A program made the position numbers and the translations under genes. From Mycobacterium heidelbergense (GTDB taxonomy: Bacteria > Actinomycetota > Actinomycetes > Mycobacteriales > Mycobacteriaceae): a stretch of DNA of 64,000 nucleotides. The DNA lies in NCBI RefSeq assembly GCF_010730745.1, contig NZ_AP022615.1:62001-126000 (forward strand). Direction: 5' to 3'. The notes beneath the pieces were generated by a model. The model saw only the letters and a list, made by a program, of their open reading frames with translations. It had not been told where the DNA came from and searched no databases. Within the stretch, counting starts at the first letter, position 1. The number at the start of each line of letters is the position of its first letter. Shown here piece after piece: positions 57,951 to 64,000 of this stretch.

Positions 57951-58033
57951 ATTCCCCGGGTTATTGGAAGGCTGTCTAACGACGCTCGTCGACCGCACAC
58001 AGTACCTGCCCGGCGCGGTCCCTCACCGTGTCG

Positions 58034-58435
58034 CTAACCCTCCAAAAAGCTCAACCGCACCGACCGCCGCGGATTGTCCCGGTTGAGGTCGACCAGCACG
58101 ATGCTTTGCCAGGTGCCCAGCTGCGGGTCGCCGCTGGCGACCGGCACCGTCACCGACGGCGCGACGATCGCCGGCAGCACGTGGTCGGCGCCGTGGCCCT
58201 CGGAGCCGTGCGCGTGCCGATAGCGGTCGTCACGCGGCAACAGCCGCTCCAGCGCGTCGACCAGGTCGTCGTCGGAGCCGGCGCCGGTCTCGATGATCGC
58301 GACCCCGGCCGTCGCGTGCGGGACGAACACGTTGCACAAACCGTCGCCGTAGCTGAAGCAGAACCGGCGCACCGCATCGGTGAGATCGACGATGCGGCGA
58401 CGCGCGGTATCCACCTCCAGCACATCGGTATGCAC
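58034..58435 (-). CDS. YjbQ/UPF0047 family protein (Rv2556c-like)
   Basis: A 133-residue protein of the secondary thiamine-phosphate synthase/YjbQ family. Conserved blocks are CNVFVPHATAGVAIIE with its metal-binding His, SEGHGADHVLPAIV with two His, and GTWQSIVLVDLNRDNPRR. Family members bind metal and show weak thiamine-phosphate synthase activity; the true role is unknown. The GTG start is supported by TAGTCT seven bases upstream. Confidence 0.9.
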   Translation of the reverse strand: MHTDVLEVDTARRRIVDLTDAVRRFCFSYGDGLCNVFVPHATAGVAIIETGAGSDDDLVDALERLLPRDDRYRHAHGSEGHGADHVLPAIVAPSVTVPVASGDPQLGTWQSIVLVDLNRDNPRRSVRLSFLEG

Positions 58436-58442
58436 CCGGTCC

Positions 58443-58448
58443 AGACTA
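58443..58448 (-). promoter_or_regulatory. -10 hexamer (TAGTCT) of yjbQ, leaderless type
   Basis: TAGTCT ends seven bases before the GTG at 58435, which excludes the longer upstream reading of the same frame. Confidence 0.5.
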
Positions 58449-58560
58449 CCGGCGGCCCGACGCCCACAAATGATTGCGAGAGGGTCACCGAGAGGAGGAA
58501 GGTATCTGGTGGGACCGGTGGCGCCACCGGGGCGCCGCCCCGACATGGGAGGGGTCGATC

Positions 58561-59184
58561 GTGTACGCACGCTCCACCACCATCCAGGCGCAACCTCTGT
58601 CGGTCGACATTGGCATTGCGCACGTTCGCGACGTCGTCATGCCCGCGTTGCAGGAGATGAACGGGTACGTCGGGCTGTCGCTGTTGGTGGACCGCCAGTC
58701 CGGCAGATGCATCGCGACCAGCGCGTGGCAGACCATGGAGGCGATGCGCACCGGCGCCGAGCGGGTGGCGCCCATCCGCGACCGCGCGGCGCTGATGTTC
58801 GACGGCAGCGCGAGAGTCGAGGAGTGGGACATCGCTTTGCTGCACCGCGACCACCATTCGCGCGACGGGTCGTGCGTGCGCGCCACCTGGCTCAAGGTGG
58901 TGCCGGATCAGCTGAGCCGATCCCTGAACTTCTACCGCGCGTCGGTGCTGCCGGAGATGGAGGGCCTCGACGGGTTCTGCAGCGCCAGCCTGATGGTCGA
59001 CCACCCCGCGTGCCGCCGGGCCGTGTCCTGCTCGACGTTCGACAGCATGGAGGCGATGGCCCGAAACCGCGACCGGGCGACCGAGTTGCGCAGCAGGCGC
59101 GTCCGGGAGCTGGGCGCCGAGGTCGTCGACGTGGCCGAGTTCGAGCTGGCGATCGCCCACCTGCGGGTGCCCGAGCTGGTCTAG
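58561..59184 (+). CDS. Duplicated ABM-like stress protein (Rv2557/Rv2558-like)
   Basis: A 207-residue soluble protein built from two similar halves: LQEMNGYVGLSLLVDRQSGR with AWQTMEAMRTGAERVAPIRD in the first, and MEGLDGFCSASLMVDHPACR with TFDSMEAMARNRDRATELRS in the second. This is the pattern of a tandem antibiotic-biosynthesis-monooxygenase (dimeric alpha/beta barrel) fold. M. tuberculosis has two copies, Rv2557 and Rv2558, reported as induced by starvation; only one is here. The GTG at 58561, with AGGGG upstream, is the likely start. The Rv2558-like N-terminal extension is present only in another frame. Confidence 0.85.
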   Translation: MYARSTTIQAQPLSVDIGIAHVRDVVMPALQEMNGYVGLSLLVDRQSGRCIATSAWQTMEAMRTGAERVAPIRDRAALMFDGSARVEEWDIALLHRDHHSRDGSCVRATWLKVVPDQLSRSLNFYRASVLPEMEGLDGFCSASLMVDHPACRRAVSCSTFDSMEAMARNRDRATELRSRRVRELGAEVVDVAEFELAIAHLRVPELV

Positions 59185-59227
59185 AGCGGGCCGGGCCTCG
59201 CCGGCTTCTCGCCGGCCGGCTTCTCGC

Positions 59228-59283
59228 CGAGCGTCACGCCAGCGTGGCAGTGGCCGCCGAATGCCACGCTGGCGTGACGCTCG
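59228..59283. repeat. Perfect 22-bp inverted repeat between convergent genes
   Basis: CGAGCGTCACGCCAGCGTGGCA (59228-59249) and its exact complement (59262-59283) with a 12-base loop. It lies between the ABM-like gene and rarA, so a bidirectional terminator is the simplest role. Just upstream, GCCGGCTTCTCGCCG occurs twice in direct orientation. Confidence 0.75.
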
Positions 59284-59343
59284 GTGGCCGCGGCGGGGAA
59301 GGACGCTCGGCGGCCGCGAACGGGGACGGCGGCGCGGCGCCGT

Positions 59344-60687
59344 TCACCGTTTCCCGCGGATGATCGCCCGCAGCCGGCCCAGCCGGCCCGCTATCTCGCG
59401 CTCGCCGCCGCGGCCGGTGGGCCGGTAGTAGTCCACGCCCACCAGCTCGTCGGGCGGATACTGTTGGGCGACAACGCCATCCGGGTCGTCGTGCGAGTAC
59501 CTGTAGCCCTGCGCGTTGCCCAGCGCCGCCGCGCCGGAGTAGTGGCCGTCGCGCAGGTGGGCCGGCACCGTCCCGGCCCGGCCCGCCTTGATGTCTCCCA
59601 TCGCGGCGGCCAGCGCGGTGGTGACTGCGTTCGACTTCGGCGCGGTGGCCAGGTGGATGGTGGCGTGCGCCAGCGTCAGCTGGGCCTCGGGCATGCCGAT
59701 CAGCTGCACGGTCTGGGCGGCCGCGACCGCGGTCTGCAGCGCGGTCGGGTCGGCCATGCCGATGTCCTCGCTGGCCAGGATCATCAGCCGGCGCGCGACA
59801 AACCGCGGGTCCTCCCCGGCGACCAGCATGCGGGCCAGGTAGTGCAGCGCGGCGTCGACGTCGGAGCCGCGCACCGACTTGATGAAGGCGCTGATGACGT
59901 CGTAGTGCTGGTCGCCGTCGCGGTCGTAGCGCACCGCGGCCTCGTCCAGGGACCGCTCGACGGTCTCGACGGTCACCGTCTCGTTGGCCTCGGCCGCCAC
60001 CTCCAGCGCGGTCAGGGCGCGCCGGGCGTCGCCGGCCGCCAATCGCACCAGCAGGTCGACGGCCTCGGGCTCCACCGCCACCCGGCCGCCCAGGCCGCGG
60101 GGGTCGTCGATCGCGCGCCGCACCACGGCGCGGATGTCGTCGGACGTCAGCGGCCGCAGCTGCAGGATCAGCGATCGCGACAGCAGCGGCGCGACCACCG
60201 AGAACGACGGGTTCTCGGTGGTCGCCGCCACCAGCGACACCACCCGGTTCTCCACGGCGGAGAGCAGGGCGTCCTGCTGGGTCTTGGAGAACCGGTGCAC
60301 CTCGTCGATGAACAGCACCGTCTGCTCGCCGGAAAGGACGCCGTAACGGGCTTTTTCTATGACGGCCCGAACGTCCTTGACGCCGGCCGACAGCGCCGAC
60401 AGCGCCTCGAACCGGCGCCCGGTCGCCTGCGAGACCAGCGCGGCCAGGGTCGTCTTCCCGCTGCCCGGCGGGCCGTACAGGATGACCGACGCCGCGCCCG
60501 AGCCCTCGACCAGCCGCCGCAGCGGCGACCCGGGCGCCAGCAGGTGGTCCTGCCCGACCACCTCGTCCAGCGACGCCGGCCGCATCCGGACGGCCAGCGG
60601 CGCACCGGCCGACACGCCCAGGCCACGGCCGGTCGTCTGCGGCGCGCCGGGGAGGTCGAACAGACCGTCGGACACGGCTTCAGGCAT
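59344..60687 (-). CDS. rarA: Replication-associated recombination protein RarA (MgsA), AAA+ ATPase
   Basis: A 447-residue clamp-loader-like ATPase acting at stalled forks. Walker A is GPPGSGKTT near residue 75, Walker B is LFIDEVHRF, sensor 1 is ATTENPSF and sensor 2 is in GDARRALTALE. The C-terminal tetramerisation domain includes ASEDIGMADP and LAHATIHLATAPKSN. An N-terminal LFDLP stretch resembles the SSB/clamp-binding part of the family. It matches Rv2559c. Confidence 0.95.
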   Translation of the reverse strand: MPEAVSDGLFDLPGAPQTTGRGLGVSAGAPLAVRMRPASLDEVVGQDHLLAPGSPLRRLVEGSGAASVILYGPPGSGKTTLAALVSQATGRRFEALSALSAGVKDVRAVIEKARYGVLSGEQTVLFIDEVHRFSKTQQDALLSAVENRVVSLVAATTENPSFSVVAPLLSRSLILQLRPLTSDDIRAVVRRAIDDPRGLGGRVAVEPEAVDLLVRLAAGDARRALTALEVAAEANETVTVETVERSLDEAAVRYDRDGDQHYDVISAFIKSVRGSDVDAALHYLARMLVAGEDPRFVARRLMILASEDIGMADPTALQTAVAAAQTVQLIGMPEAQLTLAHATIHLATAPKSNAVTTALAAAMGDIKAGRAGTVPAHLRDGHYSGAAALGNAQGYRYSHDDPDGVVAQQYPPDELVGVDYYRPTGRGGEREIAGRLGRLRAIIRGKR

Positions 60688-60740
60688 ACCACGTCGCGGC
60701 GACGAGGTGCGCCGCCGAAAACAATCCGCGCGCCCCGGCC

Positions 60741-60756
60741 ACTTATTTGCTAAGTT
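60741..60756. promoter_or_regulatory. Small palindrome with -10 hexamer upstream of the Pro-rich membrane protein
   Basis: ACTTA-TTTGC-TAAGT is a perfect 5+5 inverted repeat overlapping TAAGTT (60751-60756), a TANNNT match 58 bases before the ATG at 60815. It may be a promoter with a regulator site. The gap to divergent rarA is 127 bases. Confidence 0.35.
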
Positions 60757-60814
60757 CCGGTTTGCCGACTTTCCGTGCGCGTGTCACAAGTTGAATCCAA
60801 CAGCTAGGACGGAC

Positions 60815-61843
60815 ATGAGCCAGCCTCCCGAGTATCCGGGCACCCCGAACGCCCCCCACGGGGGAAACCAGAACCCCCCGGGCTACCCGCCGCCCCCCGG
60901 TTACGGCGCGCCGCCCCCGCCTCCTCCCGGTTACGGCGCACCGCCCCCGCCTCCTCCCGGTTACGGCGCGCCGCCCCCGCCTCCCCCGCCGCCGGGTTAC
61001 GGCCCGCCGCCGGGCGGCTACGTCCCACCCGGCCCGCCCCCGGAGGCTGGACCCCTTCCCGGTTACGGCGCGCCCCCGCCCGGTTACCCACCCCAACCGG
61101 GTTACGGCTGGCCACCCGGCGGCCAGCCGGCCCCGGCTTTCAGCGTGGGTGAGGCGTTCGGCTGGGCATGGAACAAGTTCACCCAGAACGCGCTGGCGTT
61201 GGTCGTTTCCGTCCTCATCTACGGGGTGCTGATCGGTGCCGCCTGCGGCGCGAGCGCACTGGGCGGCACGATGGGTGACATCACCACGATGACAAGCTCC
61301 GACGGCTTCAGCAGCGCCACGACGAACATCAGCGCGGGCGGGGTGGTGATCATGATCGTCGGCTACCTACTCGCCTACGCCGTGGGAATATTCGCCCAAT
61401 CCGCGTTCCTGTCCGGGTGTCTCGACATCGCCGACGGACAGCCGGTGAGCATTGGCTCGTTCTTCAAGCCGCGCAACCTCGGCATGGTGATTCTCGCCGC
61501 GATCATCGTCGGCATTCTCACCGCACTCGCCTCGATCATCTGCTTCATTCCCGGCCTGATCCTGGGCATCTTCGCCCAGTTCACCATCCCGTTCGTCATC
61601 GACCGGTCGCAGTCCGCCATCGACGCGCTGAAGTCCAGCTTCTCGACCGTCTCGTCGAACTTCGGCAACGCGCTGCTGGCGTGGCTGGTGCAGGTGGCGG
61701 CGGTGGTCGTCGGCGTGTTGGCCTGCGGTGTGGGCCTGCTCGTCGGGGGACCCATCGCCGCGCTCGTCCTGATCTACGCCTACCGCAAGCTTTCCGGCGG
61801 GCACGTCGTCCCGCTGCAGCCGCCGGGCTACCCGGCGGCCTAG
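60815..61843 (+). CDS. Pro/Gly/Tyr-rich membrane protein (Rv2560-like)
   Basis: A 342-residue protein. The first 105 or so residues are a low-complexity cytoplasmic tail of PPPPPPGYGA-type repeats. It is followed by about five membrane helices (for example ALALVVSVLIYGVLIGAACG, VVIMIVGYLLAYAVGIFAQ and LGMVILAAIIVGILTAL). The repeats are encoded by 30-base tandem units (60911-60940, 60941-60970, then partial), so length variation between strains is likely and explains the difference from the shorter M. tuberculosis protein. AGGA precedes the ATG. Function unknown; a scaffold or envelope role is a guess. Confidence 0.88.
   Translation: MSQPPEYPGTPNAPHGGNQNPPGYPPPPGYGAPPPPPPGYGAPPPPPPGYGAPPPPPPPPGYGPPPGGYVPPGPPPEAGPLPGYGAPPPGYPPQPGYGWPPGGQPAPAFSVGEAFGWAWNKFTQNALALVVSVLIYGVLIGAACGASALGGTMGDITTMTSSDGFSSATTNISAGGVVIMIVGYLLAYAVGIFAQSAFLSGCLDIADGQPVSIGSFFKPRNLGMVILAAIIVGILTALASIICFIPGLILGIFAQFTIPFVIDRSQSAIDALKSSFSTVSSNFGNALLAWLVQVAAVVVGVLACGVGLLVGGPIAALVLIYAYRKLSGGHVVPLQPPGYPAA
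60911..60990 (+). repeat. 30-bp tandem repeat inside the Pro-rich gene
   Basis: Two complete units (60911-60940 and 60941-60970) differ only in the last base; a third diverges after about 22 bases. Each encodes PPPPPPGYGA, in frame, so slippage changes protein length without breaking it. Confidence 0.85.
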
Positions 61844-61858
61844 CACTTCCGCCGGGCC

Positions 61859-64000
61859 GTGGCCGTTGACCCGGGCGGATCGGCGGCGGCCGCTGGTCCC
61901 GGCGGCTATGACGAGTTCGTCGACCCCGACGGAAACGTGCGGCCGGCGTGGTCCGAGCTCGCCGACGCCGTCGCTGAGCGCGGCAGGGCCGGACTGGACC
62001 GGCTGCGCTCGGTGGTCAACAGCCTGATCGACAACGACGGAATCACCTACACCGCCGTCGATTCCGGCCTCGAGCCGCGGCCGTGGAGCCTGGACACCCT
62101 GCCGATCGTGGTTTCCGCGGCCGACTGGGAGGTGCTCGAGGCCGGGCTGGTGCAGCGGTCGCGGCTGCTCGATGCCGTGCTCGCGGACCTCTACGGGCCG
62201 CGCAGCCTGCTCACCGAGGGCGTCCTGCCACCGGAGCTGGTGTTCGCGCACCCCGGTTACGTGCGTGCCGTCAACGGCATCGAGATCCCCGGGCACCACC
62301 AGCTTTTCATGCACGCCTGCGACGTCAGCAGGCTGCCGGACGGCGGCTTCCAGGTCAACGCCGACTGGACGCAGGCGCCCTCCGGCGCCGGCTACGCGCT
62401 GGCCGACAGACGCGTTGTGGCGCACTCGATTCCGGACCTCTACGAGAGGATCGCACCGCGCCCGACGACACCGTTCGCCCAGGCCTTGCGGCTGGCGCTC
62501 ATCGAAGCCGCGCCCGACGTCGCCCAGGATCCGCTGGTCGTGGTGCTGTCCCCGGGCATCTACTCGGAGACCGCGTTCGATCAGGCGTATCTGGCGACCC
62601 TGCTGGGCTTTCCGCTGGTGGAGAGCGCGGATTTGGTGGTGCGCGACGGCACGCTGTGGATGCGCTCGCTGGGCACGCTGAAGCGGGTGGACGTGGTGCT
62701 TCGCCGGGTCGACGCCGAGTTCAGCGACCCGCTGGACCTACGGGCCGACTCGCGGCTCGGCGTGGTCGGCCTGGTGGAGGCGCAGCACCGCGGGACGGTG
62801 ACCGTCGTCAACACGCTGGGCAGCGGCGTCCTGGAAAGCCCTGGGCTGCTGCGTTTTCTGCCCGAGCTGGCCGAGCGCCTGCTCGGCGAGGCCCCGCTGC
62901 TGCGCACCGCGCCGGCCTACTGGGGCGGCATCGCCGGCGAACGCTCACACCTGCTGGCCAACCTCTCGTCGTTGCTGATCAAGTCCACCGTGGGCGGGAA
63001 AACCCTTGTGGGGCCGATGCTTTCGTCCGGGCAGCTGGCGCGATTGGCCGCGCGAATCGAGGACGCGCCGTGGCAGTGGGTGGGCCAGGAGCTGCCACGG
63101 TTCTCGTCGGCGCCCACCGATCACGCCGGCGTGCTGTCCTCGGCCGGGGTCGGCATGCGGCTGTTCACGGTGGCCCAGCGCAGCGGCTATGCCCCGATGA
63201 TCGGCGGCATCGGCTACGTGTTGGCGCCCGGGCCCGCCGCATACACGCTGAGAGCCGTTGCGGCAAAGGATGTCTGGGTGCGCCCAACGGAGCGGGCGCG
63301 GGCCGAGACGGTCACCCTTCCCTCGGCGCCGGCGAAGACCGCCGCCGGCACCTGGGCGGTCAGCTCGCCGCGCGTGCTGTCCGACCTGTTCTGGATGGGA
63401 CGCTACGGCGAGCGGGCCGAGGGGATGGCCCGGTTGCTGATCGTCGCGCGCGACCGCTTCCACGTCTATCGCCACCGGCAGGACACCGAGGAAAGCGAGT
63501 GCGTGCCGGTGCTGATGGCCGCGCTGGGCGCGATCACCGGGAGCGACACCGGAGCCGACGGCGATCAGGCCGAGATGATCGCGATCGCCCCCTCGACGCT
63601 CTGGTCGCTGACCGTGGACCCGGACCGGCCCGGATCCCTCGTCCAGTCGGTGGACGGGCTGGCGCTGGCCGCCCGGGCGGTGCGCGACCAGTTATCCAAC
63701 GACACCTGGATGGTGCTGGCCGGGGTGGAGCGCGCGGTGGCGCTGCGCTCCGACCCGCCGGATTCGCTCGCCGAGGCCGACGCCGTGCTCGCGTCGGCGC
63801 AGGCGCAGACGTTGGCCGGGATGCTGACGCTGTCGGGGGTGGCCGGCGAATCGATGGTGCGCGACGTGGGCTGGACGGTGATGGACATCGGCAAACGCAT
63901 CGAACGCGGCCTGTGGCTGACGGCATTGCTGCGCGCCACGCTGACCGACGTCCGCGGCGCCGCCGCCGAGCAGACGATCATCGAGGCGACGCTGGTGGCG
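61859..64000 (+). CDS. Circularly permuted ATP-grasp / alpha-E domain protein, 3'-truncated by the window (Rv2567-like)
   Basis: An open frame of 714 codons runs from the GTG at 61859 (VAVDPGGSAAAAGPGGYDEF) to the window end without a stop. The full M. tuberculosis protein is about 880 residues. The first 490 or so residues are a circularly permuted ATP-grasp domain (DLYGPRSLLTEGVLPPEL; VVLSPGIYSETAFDQAYL; LIKSTVGGKTLVGPML). An alpha-E domain starts near residue 503 (SPRVLSDLFWMGRYGERAE). Such proteins occur with transglutaminase-like partners, suggesting peptide or amide-bond chemistry, still undefined. It begins 15 bases after the Pro-rich gene, whereas M. tuberculosis has several genes between them. 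Confidence 0.9.
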   Translation, partial: MAVDPGGSAAAAGPGGYDEFVDPDGNVRPAWSELADAVAERGRAGLDRLRSVVNSLIDNDGITYTAVDSGLEPRPWSLDTLPIVVSAADWEVLEAGLVQRSRLLDAVLADLYGPRSLLTEGVLPPELVFAHPGYVRAVNGIEIPGHHQLFMHACDVSRLPDGGFQVNADWTQAPSGAGYALADRRVVAHSIPDLYERIAPRPTTPFAQALRLALIEAAPDVAQDPLVVVLSPGIYSETAFDQAYLATLLGFPLVESADLVVRDGTLWMRSLGTLKRVDVVLRRVDAEFSDPLDLRADSRLGVVGLVEAQHRGTVTVVNTLGSGVLESPGLLRFLPELAERLLGEAPLLRTAPAYWGGIAGERSHLLANLSSLLIKSTVGGKTLVGPMLSSGQLARLAARIEDAPWQWVGQELPRFSSAPTDHAGVLSSAGVGMRLFTVAQRSGYAPMIGGIGYVLAPGPAAYTLRAVAAKDVWVRPTERARAETVTLPSAPAKTAAGTWAVSSPRVLSDLFWMGRYGERAEGMARLLIVARDRFHVYRHRQDTEESECVPVLMAALGAITGSDTGADGDQAEMIAIAPSTLWSLTVDPDRPGSLVQSVDGLALAARAVRDQLSNDTWMVLAGVERAVALRSDPPDSLAEADAVLASAQAQTLAGMLTLSGVAGESMVRDVGWTVMDIGKRIERGLWLTALLRATLTDVRGAAAEQTIIEATLVA

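Noticed and set aside
57905..58033. T-box leader upstream of alaS
   Set aside because: The conserved T-box sequence and an antiterminator structure are not present in the 129-base gap.
60911..60990. CRISPR-like tandem repeats
   Set aside because: The units are contiguous, in frame and encode a Pro-Gly-Tyr-rich protein segment.

Overview
The window is high-GC actinobacterial DNA from a slow-growing non-tuberculous Mycobacterium. Protein lengths, gene order and many start positions follow M. tuberculosis, but the intergenic palindromes, the flavin-enzyme island and the joining of two blocks that lie far apart in M. tuberculosis suggest a Mycobacterium avium-complex-like species. The species cannot be fixed from sequence alone. 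Rv numbers and family lengths below are from memory of M. tuberculosis, not from a search.

Layout. (1) 1-4.7 kb: riboflavin genes (ribH start, ribBA, ribE) and the divergent lprG-P55 lipoprotein/efflux operon. (2) 4.7-8.7 kb: ribD, rpe, rsmB and fmt, mostly joined by 4-base stop/start overlaps. (3) 8.9-15.7 kb: methyltransferase with MarR regulator, priA, a YhhN membrane protein, lipase LipI and a Baeyer-Villiger-type monooxygenase. (4) 15.7-20.5 kb: metK, coaBC, rpoZ, gmk, mihF and a molybdopterin-binding regulator. (5) 20.7-29.5 kb: the pyrimidine cluster pyrR-pyrB-pyrC-(membrane protein)-carA-carB-pyrF, with a probable PyrR-binding RNA hairpin ahead of pyrR. (6) 29.6-43.2 kb: accessory region with a broken REP13E12-type HNH gene, a methyltransferase, a beta-lactamase-like hydrolase, an acetyltransferase, two flavin monooxygenases, a TetR regulator, and a compact operon (34.2-40.8 kb) of a GntR regulator, an AprB-like ferredoxin, a sulfonate/nitrate-type ABC importer and an AprA-like flavoprotein fused to HEAT repeats. 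(7) 43.2-64 kb: a block matching Rv2531c-Rv2567 with a basic-amino-acid decarboxylase, nusB, efp, pepQ, shikimate genes (aroQ, aroB, aroK, aroC, aroE), a prepilin peptidase, mltG, ruvX, alaS, yjbQ, an ABM-like stress protein, rarA, a Pro-rich membrane protein and the first 714 codons of a circularly permuted ATP-grasp/alpha-E protein.

The conserved blocks are housekeeping: flavin, CoA, SAM, pyrimidine and shikimate synthesis plus translation and replication restart. The most distinctive system is the AprBA-like operon. Its layout suggests that a small, probably sulfur-containing anion is taken up and then oxidised or reduced by a flavin/iron-sulfur enzyme under GntR control. The substrate is not known.

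Two signals recur across the window. Many genes have a TANNNT hexamer 6-8 bases before the start codon, as expected for leaderless mRNAs. Several intergenic gaps hold long near-perfect inverted repeats, two of which clearly belong to one sequence family. No tRNA, rRNA, IS element, prophage or CRISPR array was seen.
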